DNA of 64,000 bases. Origin: Haladaptatus pallidirubidus. Its GTDB lineage: Archaea; Halobacteriota; Halobacteria; Halobacteriales; Haladaptataceae. Each line of letters begins with the position of its first letter. Within the stretch, counting starts at the first letter, position 1. This document shows, in pieces, positions 34,309 to 44,016 of this stretch. Position numbers and translations under genes: made by a program. Location of the stretch: assembly GCF_020700235.1 (NCBI RefSeq), contig NZ_CP085301.1, forward strand, positions 2,232,001 to 2,296,000, given 5' to 3'. The notes under the pieces were generated by a model. The model saw only the letters and a list, made by a program, of their open reading frames with translations, was not told where the DNA came from and made no database searches.

Positions 34309-35517
34309 TCAATCGGCCCGTTCGGGCCGCACGGTTGGACGCGCCGAAAACGGGTTCGCCGTCGCACGGATAACCGCGACGGCGCCGACTGCGAAACACC
34401 CGAAACCGGCCAGTGTGACCAGCGGCGAGGTGACGTTCGCCATCGCGCCGCCAGCGGTTCTGGCGACCAGAAAGACGAGCGCGTGAACCATCGAGACGCC
34501 GCTGAGCGTTGTCGCTCGTCCGCGGGAGGCGACTCGGTCGTTGACGAACGTGCTTCCGAGCGTGTCCGTGACCGTGTTAGCCCCGCGAGAAAGAAAGAAC
34601 ACGGGCAGGGCGACGGCGGGAACGGAACTAGCGACGAGGAGGCCGACGGCGCTCGCCGTCGGCCCCACCACAAACCATCTCCTAACGCCGATTCGGCGGC
34701 CGATCGCGGCGGCGGTCGAGGAACCGACCGCCGCGGCGAGCATGAGGCCCGCGTACAGCGGGCCGAGTGTGGACGGCCGAAATCCGATGGACAGCGCCAC
34801 CGGTTGAACGAACACCTCGACCGTTTCCGGTACCGCGAGAACGATTCCGGAGAGGATGACGAACGACCGAACCGTCGGGTTCGAAACGACCGAGACGAGT
34901 GCGGTTCGCGCTTCTGCGAGCGAAAATCCCTCGTCCGAACGGGAGGCGTCGGGTTCCGGAAGCGTCAGCACGACCAGCGCGCCAATCGCGGTCAGCACGC
35001 CTGCGAACAAAAACGGTAGGGCCGACCACTGTTCGTAGAGCGCACCACCGACCAAGGCGGAAACCGCGGCGGAAGCGTAGAAGACGCCGGTGGCTCTCCC
35101 GCGAACGCGGGTGTACGAACCGGTCGCGTCGTGGTCGTTTAGCATGTCGTACAGCCACGCGTCGGTGCTTCCCGATCGGAAGGTGGCGGCGACGCCCCAG
35201 AATCCCCAGAAGGAGACGAACCCGACGAGAGAATCGACGAACGCGAAACCGAAGTGGGTTACGGAGATGAGGACGGAACCGACGAAGAGGCTGTTTCGGC
35301 GACCGATTCGGTCGCCAACGTAGCCGGTCGGAATCTCGCCGAGGAGCGTTCCGGCGAAGAACATCCCGGCGGCGAGGCCGACGCCAGCGAGGTCGAGCCC
35401 TTGCGAGAGCGCGTGCACCGTGAGAATCGGGTAGACGAATCCACCGGAGGTGAGGCCGCGATAGCCGTAGAACCGAAGGACGAGTGAATCGATGGATGCG
35501 TGAGCGTGTTGTGACAT
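34309..35517 (-). CDS. Major facilitator superfamily transporter
   Basis: A 402-residue carrier with about 12 helices. Loop 2-3 signature is GEIPTGYVGDRIGRRNS. Helix 4 to 5 region has FRSGSTDAWLYDML, a feature of a subgroup of MFS proteins often annotated as multidrug or tetracycline-like. Convergent with the Rieske gene and divergent from the zinc-ribbon regulator at 35663. Confidence 0.85.
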   Translation of the reverse strand: MSQHAHASIDSLVLRFYGYRGLTSGGFVYPILTVHALSQGLDLAGVGLAAGMFFAGTLLGEIPTGYVGDRIGRRNSLFVGSVLISVTHFGFAFVDSLVGFVSFWGFWGVAATFRSGSTDAWLYDMLNDHDATGSYTRVRGRATGVFYASAAVSALVGGALYEQWSALPFLFAGVLTAIGALVVLTLPEPDASRSDEGFSLAEARTALVSVVSNPTVRSFVILSGIVLAVPETVEVFVQPVALSIGFRPSTLGPLYAGLMLAAAVGSSTAAAIGRRIGVRRWFVVGPTASAVGLLVASSVPAVALPVFFLSRGANTVTDTLGSTFVNDRVASRGRATTLSGVSMVHALVFLVARTAGGAMANVTSPLVTLAGFGCFAVGAVAVIRATANPFSARPTVRPERAD

Positions 35518-35662
35518 CGAGTGTAGTGTTCGTAATCGAAGAAGCAGACGAGGGTAATAATCGCTCGTAGAAAATCAGTTCAGTTGTCGAAATTACACGA
35601 TTTACAGTCGTCTCCGACACCAATCAGTAGCTTTTGTTCGGCTCTTCGCGTCGTTTCAGTCG

Positions 35663-36556
35663 ATGGATTCCGCGGCAGTCGAACCAGCCGACGAACACGT
35701 TCGAGACGCCTTCCAACTGCTGGCGGACGAAACCCGACTGGAAATCCTCTTCGCGCTCTGGAACGCGCCGGAGTGGACGGCGACATTCACGGAACTGAAA
35801 GACGCCGTCGGGATGCGCGACAGCGGCCAGTTTCAGTACCATCTAAACCAACTCGCTGGAACTTTCATCCGGCAAGTCGACGACGGGTACACTCATCTCG
35901 CTAGCGGAATTGCACTGTATCGAACGATGTTAGGGAGTGTGGCTGGAACCGAGTCAATTGACCCGATTTCGCTCAATGAATCCTGCCCCAACTGTGAAAA
36001 TCGGCTCCAACTGACCTACGAGAATCAGGTTTTCTACGCACGCTGTTCGACCTGCGACGAAACTCTGTTTAGTTCGCCCTTTCTCCCGGCCGGACTCGGC
36101 AATCGAACCGACGACGAACGACTCTGGGCGTTCGATCGCTGGACGCGCCGAATGGTCGGGAATCTCCGCGATGGCGTCTGTCCGTGGTGTGCGAGTACGG
36201 TCAACCACGAACTTTCCGGCGAATCCTCGGCAGATGAAACGGATTCTGACGTTCGAATCGTTCACACCTGCAATCGCTGTGGCGGATTCTTGAAAACGAC
36301 CGTCGGGGAAACCGTCATCGACCACCCCGCCGTGATTTCGTTCTTCTACGACCACGGCAAAGACATCACCACGATTCCCCACTGGAAGCTCGATTTCTGT
36401 ATGAGCGACTCGGGAGTAGAACTGATTTCGGAAGAACCGACTGAGATACGACTGACGATTCGAGAGGCGGGAGACGAACTTACTCTCACGCTTGACGAAG
36501 ATTTCACTATCACCGAAAGCAGACGGTTGAAACCGCAAGACGGCACTCGCAATTAA
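35663..36556 (+). CDS. ArsR-like winged-helix regulator with zinc-ribbon domains (DUF7351-like)
   Basis: A 297-residue regulator. Residues about 10-85 form an ArsR-type winged helix (AFQLLADETRLEILFAL then DSGQFQYHLNQLAGTFI). The rest carries cysteine pairs CPNC and CSTC (near 112 and 131), then CPWC and CNRC (near 174 and 203), making two zinc ribbons, with an effector-like C-terminal domain. Haloarchaeal proteins of this layout are common; targets unknown. It lies about 90 bases upstream of chrA on the same strand and could regulate it. Confidence 0.83.
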   Translation: MDSAAVEPADEHVRDAFQLLADETRLEILFALWNAPEWTATFTELKDAVGMRDSGQFQYHLNQLAGTFIRQVDDGYTHLASGIALYRTMLGSVAGTESIDPISLNESCPNCENRLQLTYENQVFYARCSTCDETLFSSPFLPAGLGNRTDDERLWAFDRWTRRMVGNLRDGVCPWCASTVNHELSGESSADETDSDVRIVHTCNRCGGFLKTTVGETVIDHPAVISFFYDHGKDITTIPHWKLDFCMSDSGVELISEEPTEIRLTIREAGDELTLTLDEDFTITESRRLKPQDGTRN

Positions 36557-36643
36557 ACACCGACAGGACGCCAATTGTCACCCGCAATCTCCAGAGACCA
36601 CCCAGGCGAAGCTTTATAGCCGAAAACGAAGCAGTCGAAGGCG

Positions 36644-37990
36644 ATGGTCGACGAAACCGGGAGTCCCGAATATCGTTACAAGGGCTCCCCCTCCTCGGCG
36701 AACCTCCGCGAAATAGCGCGATTTTTCCTGAAAATTGGGTTCGTGGGATTCGGCGGGCCGCTGGTCCACATCGCCATGATGGAGGACGAACTCGTCGGCG
36801 AGAGCAGCCGGGAGTGGTCGGACGAATCGACGTTCATGGAAGGTCTCGCCATCTGCAACATGCTTCCCGGTCCGGCCTCGACGCAGCTCGGGATATTCAT
36901 GGGATGGGTTCGCGGCGGAACCCCCGGCGCGATCGTCGCCGGGTCGTGTTTCATGCTTCCGGCCTTCGCCATCATCATCGCGCTCTCGTACCTGTATTTC
37001 GCCTACGGGGAACTGCCCGCGATACAGAACGGACTGCTCTACGCCGTCAATCCCGTCGTCATCGGCCTTATCGTCGGGTCGGCCTACTCGATGGCGCGAA
37101 GCGCGCTGGGGCAGGCGGAAGCCGATTTCGCGTTCGAAATCGGCGGCGATTCGTGGACGATAGACGTGAAGCTGCTCTTCCTGCTCGTCGCCGCACTCGT
37201 CGCGACGGTTCTGTTCAACCCGAATCCGGTGCTGGAGTTCGCGGTGGCCGGCGTAGTTGCCCTCCTCGTCTATCGCCGTGAGTGGGTCGCGTCGAACCTC
37301 GACCGCGTGTCGCTCGCGGCAATCGTCAGCCTCTCACTCACAGGACTGTATCTCGCCCGCGACAGAATCGTTGACCTCGCATCTTCTGGGGCCAGACGAA
37401 CCGGCGTGTACGGCACAGTCGCCAGCATCGTCGGAACGCTGTGGGCGAACACGTGGCTAAAACTCGTCCTGTTCATGCTTTACACCGGGTCGTTCATCTA
37501 CGGCGGCGGACTGGTGCTCATCCCCTTTATCGAGAAGTACGTCGTCATCGAGTTCGGGTGGATGGACACCGCGACGTTCGTGGACGGCATCGCACTCGGC
37601 CAACTGACCCCCGGTCCGGTGGTGATGACGACCGCGTTCGTCGGCTACGAGTTACTGCTTCCGCAGGGCGTTCCGATGGCCGTCCTCGGCGCATTCGTCG
37701 CCGCACTTGCGGCGTTCGCACCCTCGTTCGTATTCATCGTGGCGATGTTCCCTTACGTGGCGAAAGTGCGCGACAATCCGCAGGTCAGGATTGCACTGGT
37801 CGGAATCAACGCCGCTGTCGTCGGTGCGATTTTGGGAGCGACCGTCTCGCTGGCACGGGAGGCAATCATCGACCCGCTCACCGCCGCACTCGCAGTCGCG
37901 ACCTTCGTGCTGTTCGTCCGCGGGGTGCAAGCGGCGACGCTCATCCTCGGCGGCGGGTTCGTCGGCTTCGCGGTATTTTACCTGCTCTGA
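36644..37990 (+). CDS. chrA: Chromate transporter ChrA
   Basis: A 448-residue long-chain chromate ion transporter with two homologous halves. Each half opens with the family block: FFLKIGFVGFGGPLVHIAMM in half one and FMLYTGSFIYGGGLVLIPFI in half two, and each has a PGP turn (NMLPGPASTQLG, QLTPGPVVMT). It exports chromate, likely coupled to the proton gradient, and gives chromate resistance. A box tttatagcc at 36612 fits leaderless or near-leaderless transcription. Downstream lies a set of inverted repeats (38044-38096). Confidence 0.9.
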   Translation: MVDETGSPEYRYKGSPSSANLREIARFFLKIGFVGFGGPLVHIAMMEDELVGESSREWSDESTFMEGLAICNMLPGPASTQLGIFMGWVRGGTPGAIVAGSCFMLPAFAIIIALSYLYFAYGELPAIQNGLLYAVNPVVIGLIVGSAYSMARSALGQAEADFAFEIGGDSWTIDVKLLFLLVAALVATVLFNPNPVLEFAVAGVVALLVYRREWVASNLDRVSLAAIVSLSLTGLYLARDRIVDLASSGARRTGVYGTVASIVGTLWANTWLKLVLFMLYTGSFIYGGGLVLIPFIEKYVVIEFGWMDTATFVDGIALGQLTPGPVVMTTAFVGYELLLPQGVPMAVLGAFVAALAAFAPSFVFIVAMFPYVAKVRDNPQVRIALVGINAAVVGAILGATVSLAREAIIDPLTAALAVATFVLFVRGVQAATLILGGGFVGFAVFYLL

Positions 37991-38043
37991 AAATTCGACG
38001 GGAGCTGGATCGTATTAAGCGGTGGAATCCGTCCCATTCGTGC

Positions 38044-38096
38044 GGATTTCTGGAAATCCATCCAGGTAACTTTCCAGAAATCTATCCATATAGATA
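38044..38096. promoter_or_regulatory. Cluster of inverted repeats between chrA and the reductase gene
   Basis: tttctggaaa (38047-38056) and tttccagaaa (38071-38080) form an inverted repeat with a 14-base spacer. Inside the first, ggatttctggaaatcc (38044-38059) is itself a dyad with seven-base arms. A further dyad, tctat...atagata, follows at 38081-38096. It may be an operator for the gene at 38200 or the end of the chrA message. Confidence 0.4.
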
Positions 38097-38199
38097 GACA
38101 GAAAGCAATAGAGCCGAGATAGCTAAAATACTCTCTTTCTCCGCAGCCGGAATTACGGTGCGATAGCGGTTTTAAGGCGAGTCGCGGTGCATCGGTGCG

Positions 38200-39258
38200 A
38201 TGAAAGACCCGGAAGGAACGCGGGGGAACCGCACGACTAAGACGGAAACGACCCTACATCGAACCATGAGAATCCTCGTGGACGGGGAGTGGCAGACGGA
38301 CGCCTACGAAACGACGAACGACGAGGGCGAGTTCGAGCGACAGACCACGACGTTTCGGGAGTGGGTCGAAGCCGACGAGGACGCCGAATTTCCGTCAGAG
38401 TCGGGGCGATACCATCTCTACGTCTCATACGCCTGTCCGTGGGCGCACCGGACGCTGGTCACGAGAGCTCTGAAAGGACTCGAAGACGCGATTTCGGTGT
38501 CGATAGTCGATCCCTACCGGCGAGACGACGGATGGGAGTTCTCGCCCGAAAGATCGGGATGTACCGCGGACACCGTCAACGGGACGGAATATCTGCGGGA
38601 CGTGTACACCGAAGCAGACCCGGAGTTTACGGGCCGCGTGACGGTGCCGGTGCTGTGGGACAAACGGAAAGAAACCATCGTCAACAACGAGTCGGCGGAT
38701 ATCATGCGGATGTTGGACACCGCATTCGACAGCGTGGCGGAGCGGGACGTGACGTTCTATCCCGAGGCGTACCGCGGTGAAGTGGACGAAACCATCGAGG
38801 CGATTTACGAACCCGTCAACAACGGCGTCTATCGGGCGGGATTCGCGGACACCCAATCGGCGTACGAAACGGCGGTAACCGAGTTGTTCGACGCGTTAGA
38901 CCACTGGGAGACCGTCCTCGCCGACCAGCGGTATCTCGTCGGGGAGAAACTGACGGAAGCCGATTTCGCGATGTTCACGACACTCGTGCGATTCGACGCG
39001 GTGTACGCGACGCATTTCAAATGTAACCTGCGACGAATCACGGACTATCCGAATATGCGGAACTACCTGAAGGAGTTGTACCAATTGCCGGGTGTCGCAG
39101 AGACGGTTCGAATGGACCACATCAAGGAACACTACTACCGGAGCCACACCGACATCAATCCGAAACAAATCGTTCCGAAGGGGCCGGAACTCGACTTTGA
39201 GAACGAACACGACCGGGAGCGATTGGCAGGCGGGCCGCCGAAAGAACTTCGGCAATAG
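38200..39258 (+). CDS. Glutathione S-transferase family protein, glutathionyl-hydroquinone-reductase type
   Basis: A 352-residue member of the Xi/omega-like GST group (YqjG, ECM4). The thioredoxin-fold half has the catalytic cysteine in YVSYACPWAHRTLV, and the C-terminal half is all helical with FKCNLRRITDYPN. Such enzymes reduce glutathionyl-hydroquinones in bacteria; haloarchaea use gamma-glutamylcysteine instead of glutathione, so that thiol may be the partner. A box ttttaagg at 38170-38177 lies about 27 bases before ATG 38200, supporting a leaderless start there; ATG 38266 (MRILVDGEW) is the family-like alternative. Confidence 0.86.
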   Translation: MKDPEGTRGNRTTKTETTLHRTMRILVDGEWQTDAYETTNDEGEFERQTTTFREWVEADEDAEFPSESGRYHLYVSYACPWAHRTLVTRALKGLEDAISVSIVDPYRRDDGWEFSPERSGCTADTVNGTEYLRDVYTEADPEFTGRVTVPVLWDKRKETIVNNESADIMRMLDTAFDSVAERDVTFYPEAYRGEVDETIEAIYEPVNNGVYRAGFADTQSAYETAVTELFDALDHWETVLADQRYLVGEKLTEADFAMFTTLVRFDAVYATHFKCNLRRITDYPNMRNYLKELYQLPGVAETVRMDHIKEHYYRSHTDINPKQIVPKGPELDFENEHDRERLAGGPPKELRQ

Positions 39259-39270
39259 CATCACCCAAAC

Positions 39271-39305
39271 GTGGTTTTTTGGAATCTCGATTGTTAAAGA
39301 ATATC
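39271..39305 (+). promoter_or_regulatory. T-rich end of the reductase gene and TATA-like box for the amidase gene
   Basis: ggttttttgg at 39273-39282 comes just after the stop of the upstream gene, a likely T-run terminator. It also lies about 28 bases before ATG 39306, the right place for a TATA box of a leaderless gene. Both roles could be combined. Confidence 0.4.
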
Positions 39306-40213
39306 ATGGCACGACAGACGGTGTCCCACGACGAGGACGGCCTCATTTACGAATTTACGCCCGACATCGAACCGGTGTACACTGCGGAAAGCGGCGAATC
39401 GCTGACCGTCGAAACCGTAGACAGTCTCGGCGGCGCGGTACAGGAGGACAGTGACTTCGTCGCCGACGTTCCCGCCGAAGTCAACGGCGCCACCGGACCG
39501 GTTGCAGTCGAAGGCGCGGAGCCGGGCGACGTGCTGAAAGTCGAAATCGAGGACGTGCGGGTCACCGAAGACCGCGGGCGAGTGCTGACGATTCCGGGGT
39601 TCGGCCTCCTGCACGATTCCCCGACATCGAGGAACCGAGAACCAGAGTGACGCCGGTAGAAAGCGACTCGATTCGATTCGGCGAAATCGACGTACCGATT
39701 CGACCCTGCATCGGCACGATTGGAGTCGCTCCGGCGGACGAATCGTACACGACGCTCGTGCCGCACGACCACGGCGGAAACCTCGATACGACGGATATGA
39801 CCGGCGGAACGACCGCTTACTTCCCGGTGTTTCAGGAGGGTGCGATGCTCGCGATGGGCGACTCGAAAGCGGCGATGGCCGACGGGGAGATGTGCGGAAC
39901 CGGGGCGGAAATCGGCACGGACATCGACGTCACGGTGACGGTGTTGTCGGATCCCGCGTTCGAACTCTCACGGCCCGTGGTCGAAACCGCGGAGGCCTGG
40001 AAAACAATCGCGAGCGCGGAAACCCTCAAAGCGGCGTGTCGGTTGGCGAACGAGGACGCGATTGCCCTGCTCGCAACTGAACACGGGTTCGATGAGACTG
40101 ACGCTCACCTGTTTTCGAGTCTCGTCGGCGGATTGGAAATCTCGCAGGTGGTTGACCCGCTCGTCACGGTCAGAAATTCGATTCCGAAGAGGTACCTTTC
40201 CTCGCCGTTCTAA
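39306..40213 (+). pseudogene. Acetamidase/formamidase (FmdA/AmdA) with one frameshift
   Basis: Two consecutive frames together give a full acetamidase/formamidase of about 302 residues, an enzyme that cleaves formamide or acetamide to ammonia and the acid. Frame one (39306 to about 39623) has MARQTVSHDEDGLIYEF to GFGLLHDSP. Frame two continues DIEEPRTRVTPVESDSIRFG and the core PIRPCIGTIGVAPAD, HDHGGNLDTTD and FPVFQEGAMLAMGDSKAAM, ending at 40213. A missing G in ccg(g)ac near 39623 restores the frame. Everything else looks intact, so a sequencing error or a very recent mutation is likely. Confidence 0.88.
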
Positions 40214-40223
40214 GCGGTCGGTC

Positions 40224-41933
40224 TCACGCGTTCTCGTCCTTGCCCTCGCGGAGTTTTCGCCGCTGAATCTTGCCGGTCGTCGTCTTCGGCAGTTCGGAAA
40301 CGAACTCGATTTCGCGGGGATACTCGTATTTGGCCAGTTTGTGGCGTACGAGACTGCGGATTTCCTCTCTGAATGATTCGCCCCCGTCTCGGGATTCGAC
40401 CGGTTGCACGAACGCCTTGACTATTTCGCCGCGAGTTTCGTCCGGAACCCCGACGACGCCGACCTGTTCCGCGTCCGGATGTTCCAGTATCGAGCTTTCG
40501 ACTTCGCCCGGCCCGACGCGGTAGCCGCTCGTGATAATCACGTCGTCGTCGCGGGATTTGAACCAAAAATAACCGTCCGAATCGCGACAGCCGAGGTCGC
40601 CGGTCAGATGCCAGCCGTCGAGGGTCGTGGTTGCCGTTTTTTCCGGGTGGTTCCAGTACTCCGTGAAGACGATCGGGTCGTTTTCGCGTTCGACCGCAAT
40701 CATTCCCACGTCGCCGACGGGTTTCTCCTCGCCGGAAACGGGGTCGATGACGGCGACCTCGTGGCCCGGCACCGGCTTTCCCATACTCCCGGCGCGAACC
40801 GGAAACCAGTCGCGACAGTTCGACACCAGGAGGTTCGCTTCGGTTTGGCCGTACAGTTCGTTGACCGAAACGCCGTCCAGTTCCGTTTCGGCCCAGTCCA
40901 TGATTTCTGGGGGGAGCGGTTCTCCTCCGGAGCAGATACTTCGAAGCGACAGTTCGTATTTTTGTGCGGGATTCTCGATGCCCATCATCATCCGAATAGC
41001 AGTGGGTGGGAGGAACGTGTCCGTGACGGAAAACCGTTCTAACAGTTCGTAGGCGGTTTCGACGTCGAAACCGCCCATCGGACATCCGACGACTGTTTGG
41101 CCGTAATGCCACGCCGGAAACACCAAATCTCCCAGCGCGCCTATCCACGCCCAATCCGCGGGCGTCCAGTACACCGAATCGGCGGGCGAACCCGCCGATT
41201 CGGCAGTTCGCTCGAAGTACATGTGAAACGCAGGACAGTGGCCGAGCCAAAGGTCGTGGGTGTGCAGGACGCCCTTCGGCGGGCCGGTCGAACCGCTGGT
41301 GTAGATGATGATGGCGGGCGTATCGCGGGTCGTTTCCGCGATGTCGAACGAATTCGACCGTCCCGAACAGAATTCCTCGAAATCGTAGCTGTCGCGGTCG
41401 CTGGGGTTTTCGTCGCCATCGAGAGTGCTTCCGTCGCCGACGGAAGCACTCCCGTCAACTTCGATGACGTGTTCCAACTCCGGGCAATCGTCCCGAACCG
41501 TATCGACCGTCGATCGAACGGTGGAATCCACGACCGCCACGTTCGCACCGCTGTCGTTCAGTCGATACCGCAGGGCGTCCTCGCCGAACAGAATCGAAAG
41601 CGGGAGCGAAATCGCGCCGAGTTTCCAGCAGGCGAGATGGGTCAGCGGATTCGCGGGTTTCTGCGGAACGACGACAGAGACTCTGTCGCCTCGTTCGACG
41701 CCGAGGTCGGAGAGGCCGTTTGCCAGTCGGTTCGAGCGAACGTCCAAATCACGAAAGGAGTAGGTTTCGCGCCGACCGTCAGGGTAGCACTGTTCCAGCG
41801 CAGTTGCGTTCCCGTCGTCGTGTTTCCGAAGCAGGTCGTGAGCGATGTTGTAGTCGTCGGGAATGGCGTCCCACGAGAACTCGCTTCTGGCTTCCTCGTA
41901 GGAGGGAAAGTCGGGTGCGAGATGCCAAGCCAT
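40224..41933 (-). CDS. AMP-forming acyl-CoA synthetase
   Basis: A 569-residue adenylate-forming ligase that activates a carboxylic acid with ATP and then CoA. Motifs: P-loop-like IIIYTSGSTGPPKG, the NELYGQTEANL block, TGDLGCRDSDGYFWFKSRDDD, and the C-terminal lysine loop TTTGKIQRRKL. Size and YWTPADWAWIGALGD put it with medium-chain or acetyl-type synthetases; the acid is not certain. Start at ATG 41933 (MAWHLAPDFPSY). Convergent with the amidase gene. Confidence 0.9.
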   Translation of the reverse strand: MAWHLAPDFPSYEEARSEFSWDAIPDDYNIAHDLLRKHDDGNATALEQCYPDGRRETYSFRDLDVRSNRLANGLSDLGVERGDRVSVVVPQKPANPLTHLACWKLGAISLPLSILFGEDALRYRLNDSGANVAVVDSTVRSTVDTVRDDCPELEHVIEVDGSASVGDGSTLDGDENPSDRDSYDFEEFCSGRSNSFDIAETTRDTPAIIIYTSGSTGPPKGVLHTHDLWLGHCPAFHMYFERTAESAGSPADSVYWTPADWAWIGALGDLVFPAWHYGQTVVGCPMGGFDVETAYELLERFSVTDTFLPPTAIRMMMGIENPAQKYELSLRSICSGGEPLPPEIMDWAETELDGVSVNELYGQTEANLLVSNCRDWFPVRAGSMGKPVPGHEVAVIDPVSGEEKPVGDVGMIAVERENDPIVFTEYWNHPEKTATTTLDGWHLTGDLGCRDSDGYFWFKSRDDDVIITSGYRVGPGEVESSILEHPDAEQVGVVGVPDETRGEIVKAFVQPVESRDGGESFREEIRSLVRHKLAKYEYPREIEFVSELPKTTTGKIQRRKLREGKDENA

Positions 41934-42030
41934 GCCACTGTATTTCGAACCATCTCGTATAAGTTCGTCTGTCGTTGCGCGAGAAATCACTCGCCGTCGG
42001 ATTTATTGTATCTCGGAAACTGTAGCCTGC

Positions 42031-42483
42031 ATGAACACCGACAGAGACGACCTAACGGACGAGTTCGACTTCGACGGCGAACTTCCGGACACCGTCAATC
42101 GGGCCGCAATCGAACGGATGCGAACCGTTGCGAGAGTGTTCGACGACCTCGTCCGCGTCCCGGGAACCGATTTCCGCGTCGGAATCGACCCGGTTCTCGG
42201 GGCGCTTCCGGGGGTTGGCGACGTGATCAGCGCCGGACTCTCGCTGTACATCGTCCTCGAAGCGGCGTGGTTGGGCGTCTCGTTCACGACGCTGCTGCGG
42301 ATGATAGGGAACATCGCTATCGACGTGGTCGGCGGGTCGATACCGATAGTCGGCGGCATCGTGGACGCTGTGTGGAAGGCGAACAGGCGCAACCTCGAAC
42401 TGGTGCTTTCCGACCTCGCGAACGAACCGGGAAGCGAAGGCTTCGGAGACGGTGACGACGTCGTCGAAATCGAAGTCGAATAA
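42031..42483 (+). CDS. DUF4112 domain membrane protein
   Basis: A 150-residue protein with the DUF4112 pattern: DDLVRVPGTDFRVGIDPVLG, LPGVGDVISAGLSLYIV, then two hydrophobic helices with GGSIPIVGGIVDAVW. Function unknown; likely membrane-associated. Acidic tail of about 25 residues. A box atttattg near 42000 lies about 28 bases before ATG 42031, so it is probably leaderless. Confidence 0.87.
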   Translation: MNTDRDDLTDEFDFDGELPDTVNRAAIERMRTVARVFDDLVRVPGTDFRVGIDPVLGALPGVGDVISAGLSLYIVLEAAWLGVSFTTLLRMIGNIAIDVVGGSIPIVGGIVDAVWKANRRNLELVLSDLANEPGSEGFGDGDDVVEIEVE

Positions 42484-42537
42484 TCGGAAACCAAACCGGG
42501 AAAACGTATTTTTAGGCTCGATGAGCAATCTATTCGT

Positions 42538-43146
42538 ATGGTAATGAAAGAGTCCGAGGCCGAAATCGAGCGCGACGACCCGGTGCCGAACTTCGAACTG
42601 CGCGGTACCGACGAGGAAACCTACACGCTCGACGATTTCACAGAGTACGAGGCGATCCTGCTGGTGTTCACCTGTAATCACTGTCCCTACGCGCAGGCGA
42701 AATTAGACCTGCTGAACGACATCGCAGAGGAGTACGACGAGGCGGCTGTCGTCGGCGTGAACTCGAATGACGCCGATGAGTACCCGGACGACTCCTTCGA
42801 AGCCATGCAGGAGTGGGTCGAAGACGGTCGAATCCGGTACGACGCTTACCTTCACGACGAGACGCAGGGGGTGGCAAAAGCATACGGCGCGGTCTGTACG
42901 CCCGACCCCTTCCTCCTGCGAAACGAAGGGAAGAAAGCACAAAGCGCCTCAGAACGGTCGAACGGCGGCGAGTCGCGAGACGATACGTTCACCCTCGCTT
43001 ATCACGGGCGGCTGGACGACGCGCTGAATCCCGACGAAGTACCCACGGAGTTCCACATCCACGACGCAATCGAGTCCGTGCTGGCGGGCGAGGACGTGGA
43101 CTTGGAGTTCCTCCCGTCGCGGGGTTGTTCTATCAAGTGGAAGTGA
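42538..43146 (+). CDS. Thioredoxin-family (AhpC/TSA-like) protein
   Basis: A 202-residue redox protein with a thioredoxin fold. Active-site region LLVFTCNHCPYAQAKL has a CxxC (Cys 45, Cys 48 by count), then AVVGVNSND, and GAVCTPDPFLL with the cis-proline context. Relatives are annotated as thioredoxin or peroxiredoxin-like. An insert rich in Ser and Asn precedes the final strands. The box gtattttta lies about 27 bases before ATG 42538; the next Met (third codon) could also serve. Confidence 0.87.
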   Translation: MVMKESEAEIERDDPVPNFELRGTDEETYTLDDFTEYEAILLVFTCNHCPYAQAKLDLLNDIAEEYDEAAVVGVNSNDADEYPDDSFEAMQEWVEDGRIRYDAYLHDETQGVAKAYGAVCTPDPFLLRNEGKKAQSASERSNGGESRDDTFTLAYHGRLDDALNPDEVPTEFHIHDAIESVLAGEDVDLEFLPSRGCSIKWK

Positions 43147-43255
43147 GATAGCCGGAAACGAAGCGTCGAGGTAACGCGCATGTCAGGACGAGACGTGGGA
43201 GTAACCGAATCATGCAGCCGTCGTTTATAACTTGGCTTCCGTATTGGTTGTGAGT

Positions 43256-43669
43256 ATGTCCGAGACGACAGACGACACGTCCGAGAAAGACATTACAAAA
43301 ACGACCGCGTTCAGGGTCGCCCGACTGCTGTACGGCGGTATCATCGTGTTCACCGCCATCTCCGGGCTTCGGAATATCGATGCACAAGCCGCCTACGCCG
43401 AATCGAAGGGGATTCCGATGCCGGAGGAGTCGGTCGTATCATCGCATGGACTCCTGCTTCTCGGTGGCCTCGGCATCGGTTTGTGGCGCTTTCCCGCACT
43501 GGCGGCCAGTTCCATCGTCGCGTTCTTCGTCGGCGTCACCCCGACGATACACGACTTCTGGGAGCGAGAGGGACAGGAGCGACAGAACGAGAAAAATCAC
43601 TTCCTGAAAAACGTCGCGCTCGCGGGTGCAGCACTCGCATTCCTCGGCGTCGGCGAGAAAAAAGGGTAA
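43256..43669 (+). CDS. DoxX-like membrane protein
   Basis: A 137-residue protein with four likely helices in the DoxX arrangement (ARLLYGGIIVFTAISGLRN; HGLLLLGGLGIGLW; ASSIVAFFVGVTPTIHDFW; the last near 118-132). DoxX-like proteins are linked to quinone or thiol redox chemistry in membranes, but no direct function is proven. Start at ATG 43256 (MSETTDDT). Confidence 0.83.
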   Translation: MSETTDDTSEKDITKTTAFRVARLLYGGIIVFTAISGLRNIDAQAAYAESKGIPMPEESVVSSHGLLLLGGLGIGLWRFPALAASSIVAFFVGVTPTIHDFWEREGQERQNEKNHFLKNVALAGAALAFLGVGEKKG

Positions 43670-43690
43670 ATCCGGCGAGTTCTGCGGTAG

Positions 43691-43921
43691 CTATCGCCGA
43701 ACTCGTTCGACGCGCTTTTGTCCCCGCTCTCTGGCGAGTTCGAATTTGGCCCGCGCGACGGGTCGTTTCTCGCCGATGACCGCGCCGACGAGTGCGCCGA
43801 TGGCACCGCCGGTACTCGCCGCCCTGCTGTTGATTAATCCCCCGAGACCTCCACCGATTGCCCCGCCGATTGCGGCGTGACGAGCGCGACTGATGGCGCG
43901 CTCGATGCGAATGGAACGCAT
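43691..43921 (-). CDS. Small glycine-zipper protein
   Basis: A 76-residue basic protein with a central glycine-rich hydrophobic stretch (AIGGAIGGGLGGLI then GGAIGALVGAVIG) of the glycine-zipper type, flanked by arginine-rich ends. Likely inserts in a membrane. Unknown function. Start at ATG 43921 (MRSIRIERA). Confidence 0.65.
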   Translation of the reverse strand: MRSIRIERAISRARHAAIGGAIGGGLGGLINSRAASTGGAIGALVGAVIGEKRPVARAKFELARERGQKRVERVRR

Positions 43922-44016
43922 AGGAGGAAGAACGTCGTGCAACCAGATAAATGGTTCTCGGGAAGAAATGCGCGGAGAGACATAAATTTAATCCGAAATA
44001 ACACCGTTACAGTATA

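Noticed and set aside
41097..42455. 452-codon plus-strand frame antisense to the acyl-CoA synthetase
   Set aside because: Long antisense frames are common in GC-rich DNA. The minus-strand gene has all adenylation motifs, and this frame is arginine-rich with no motif.
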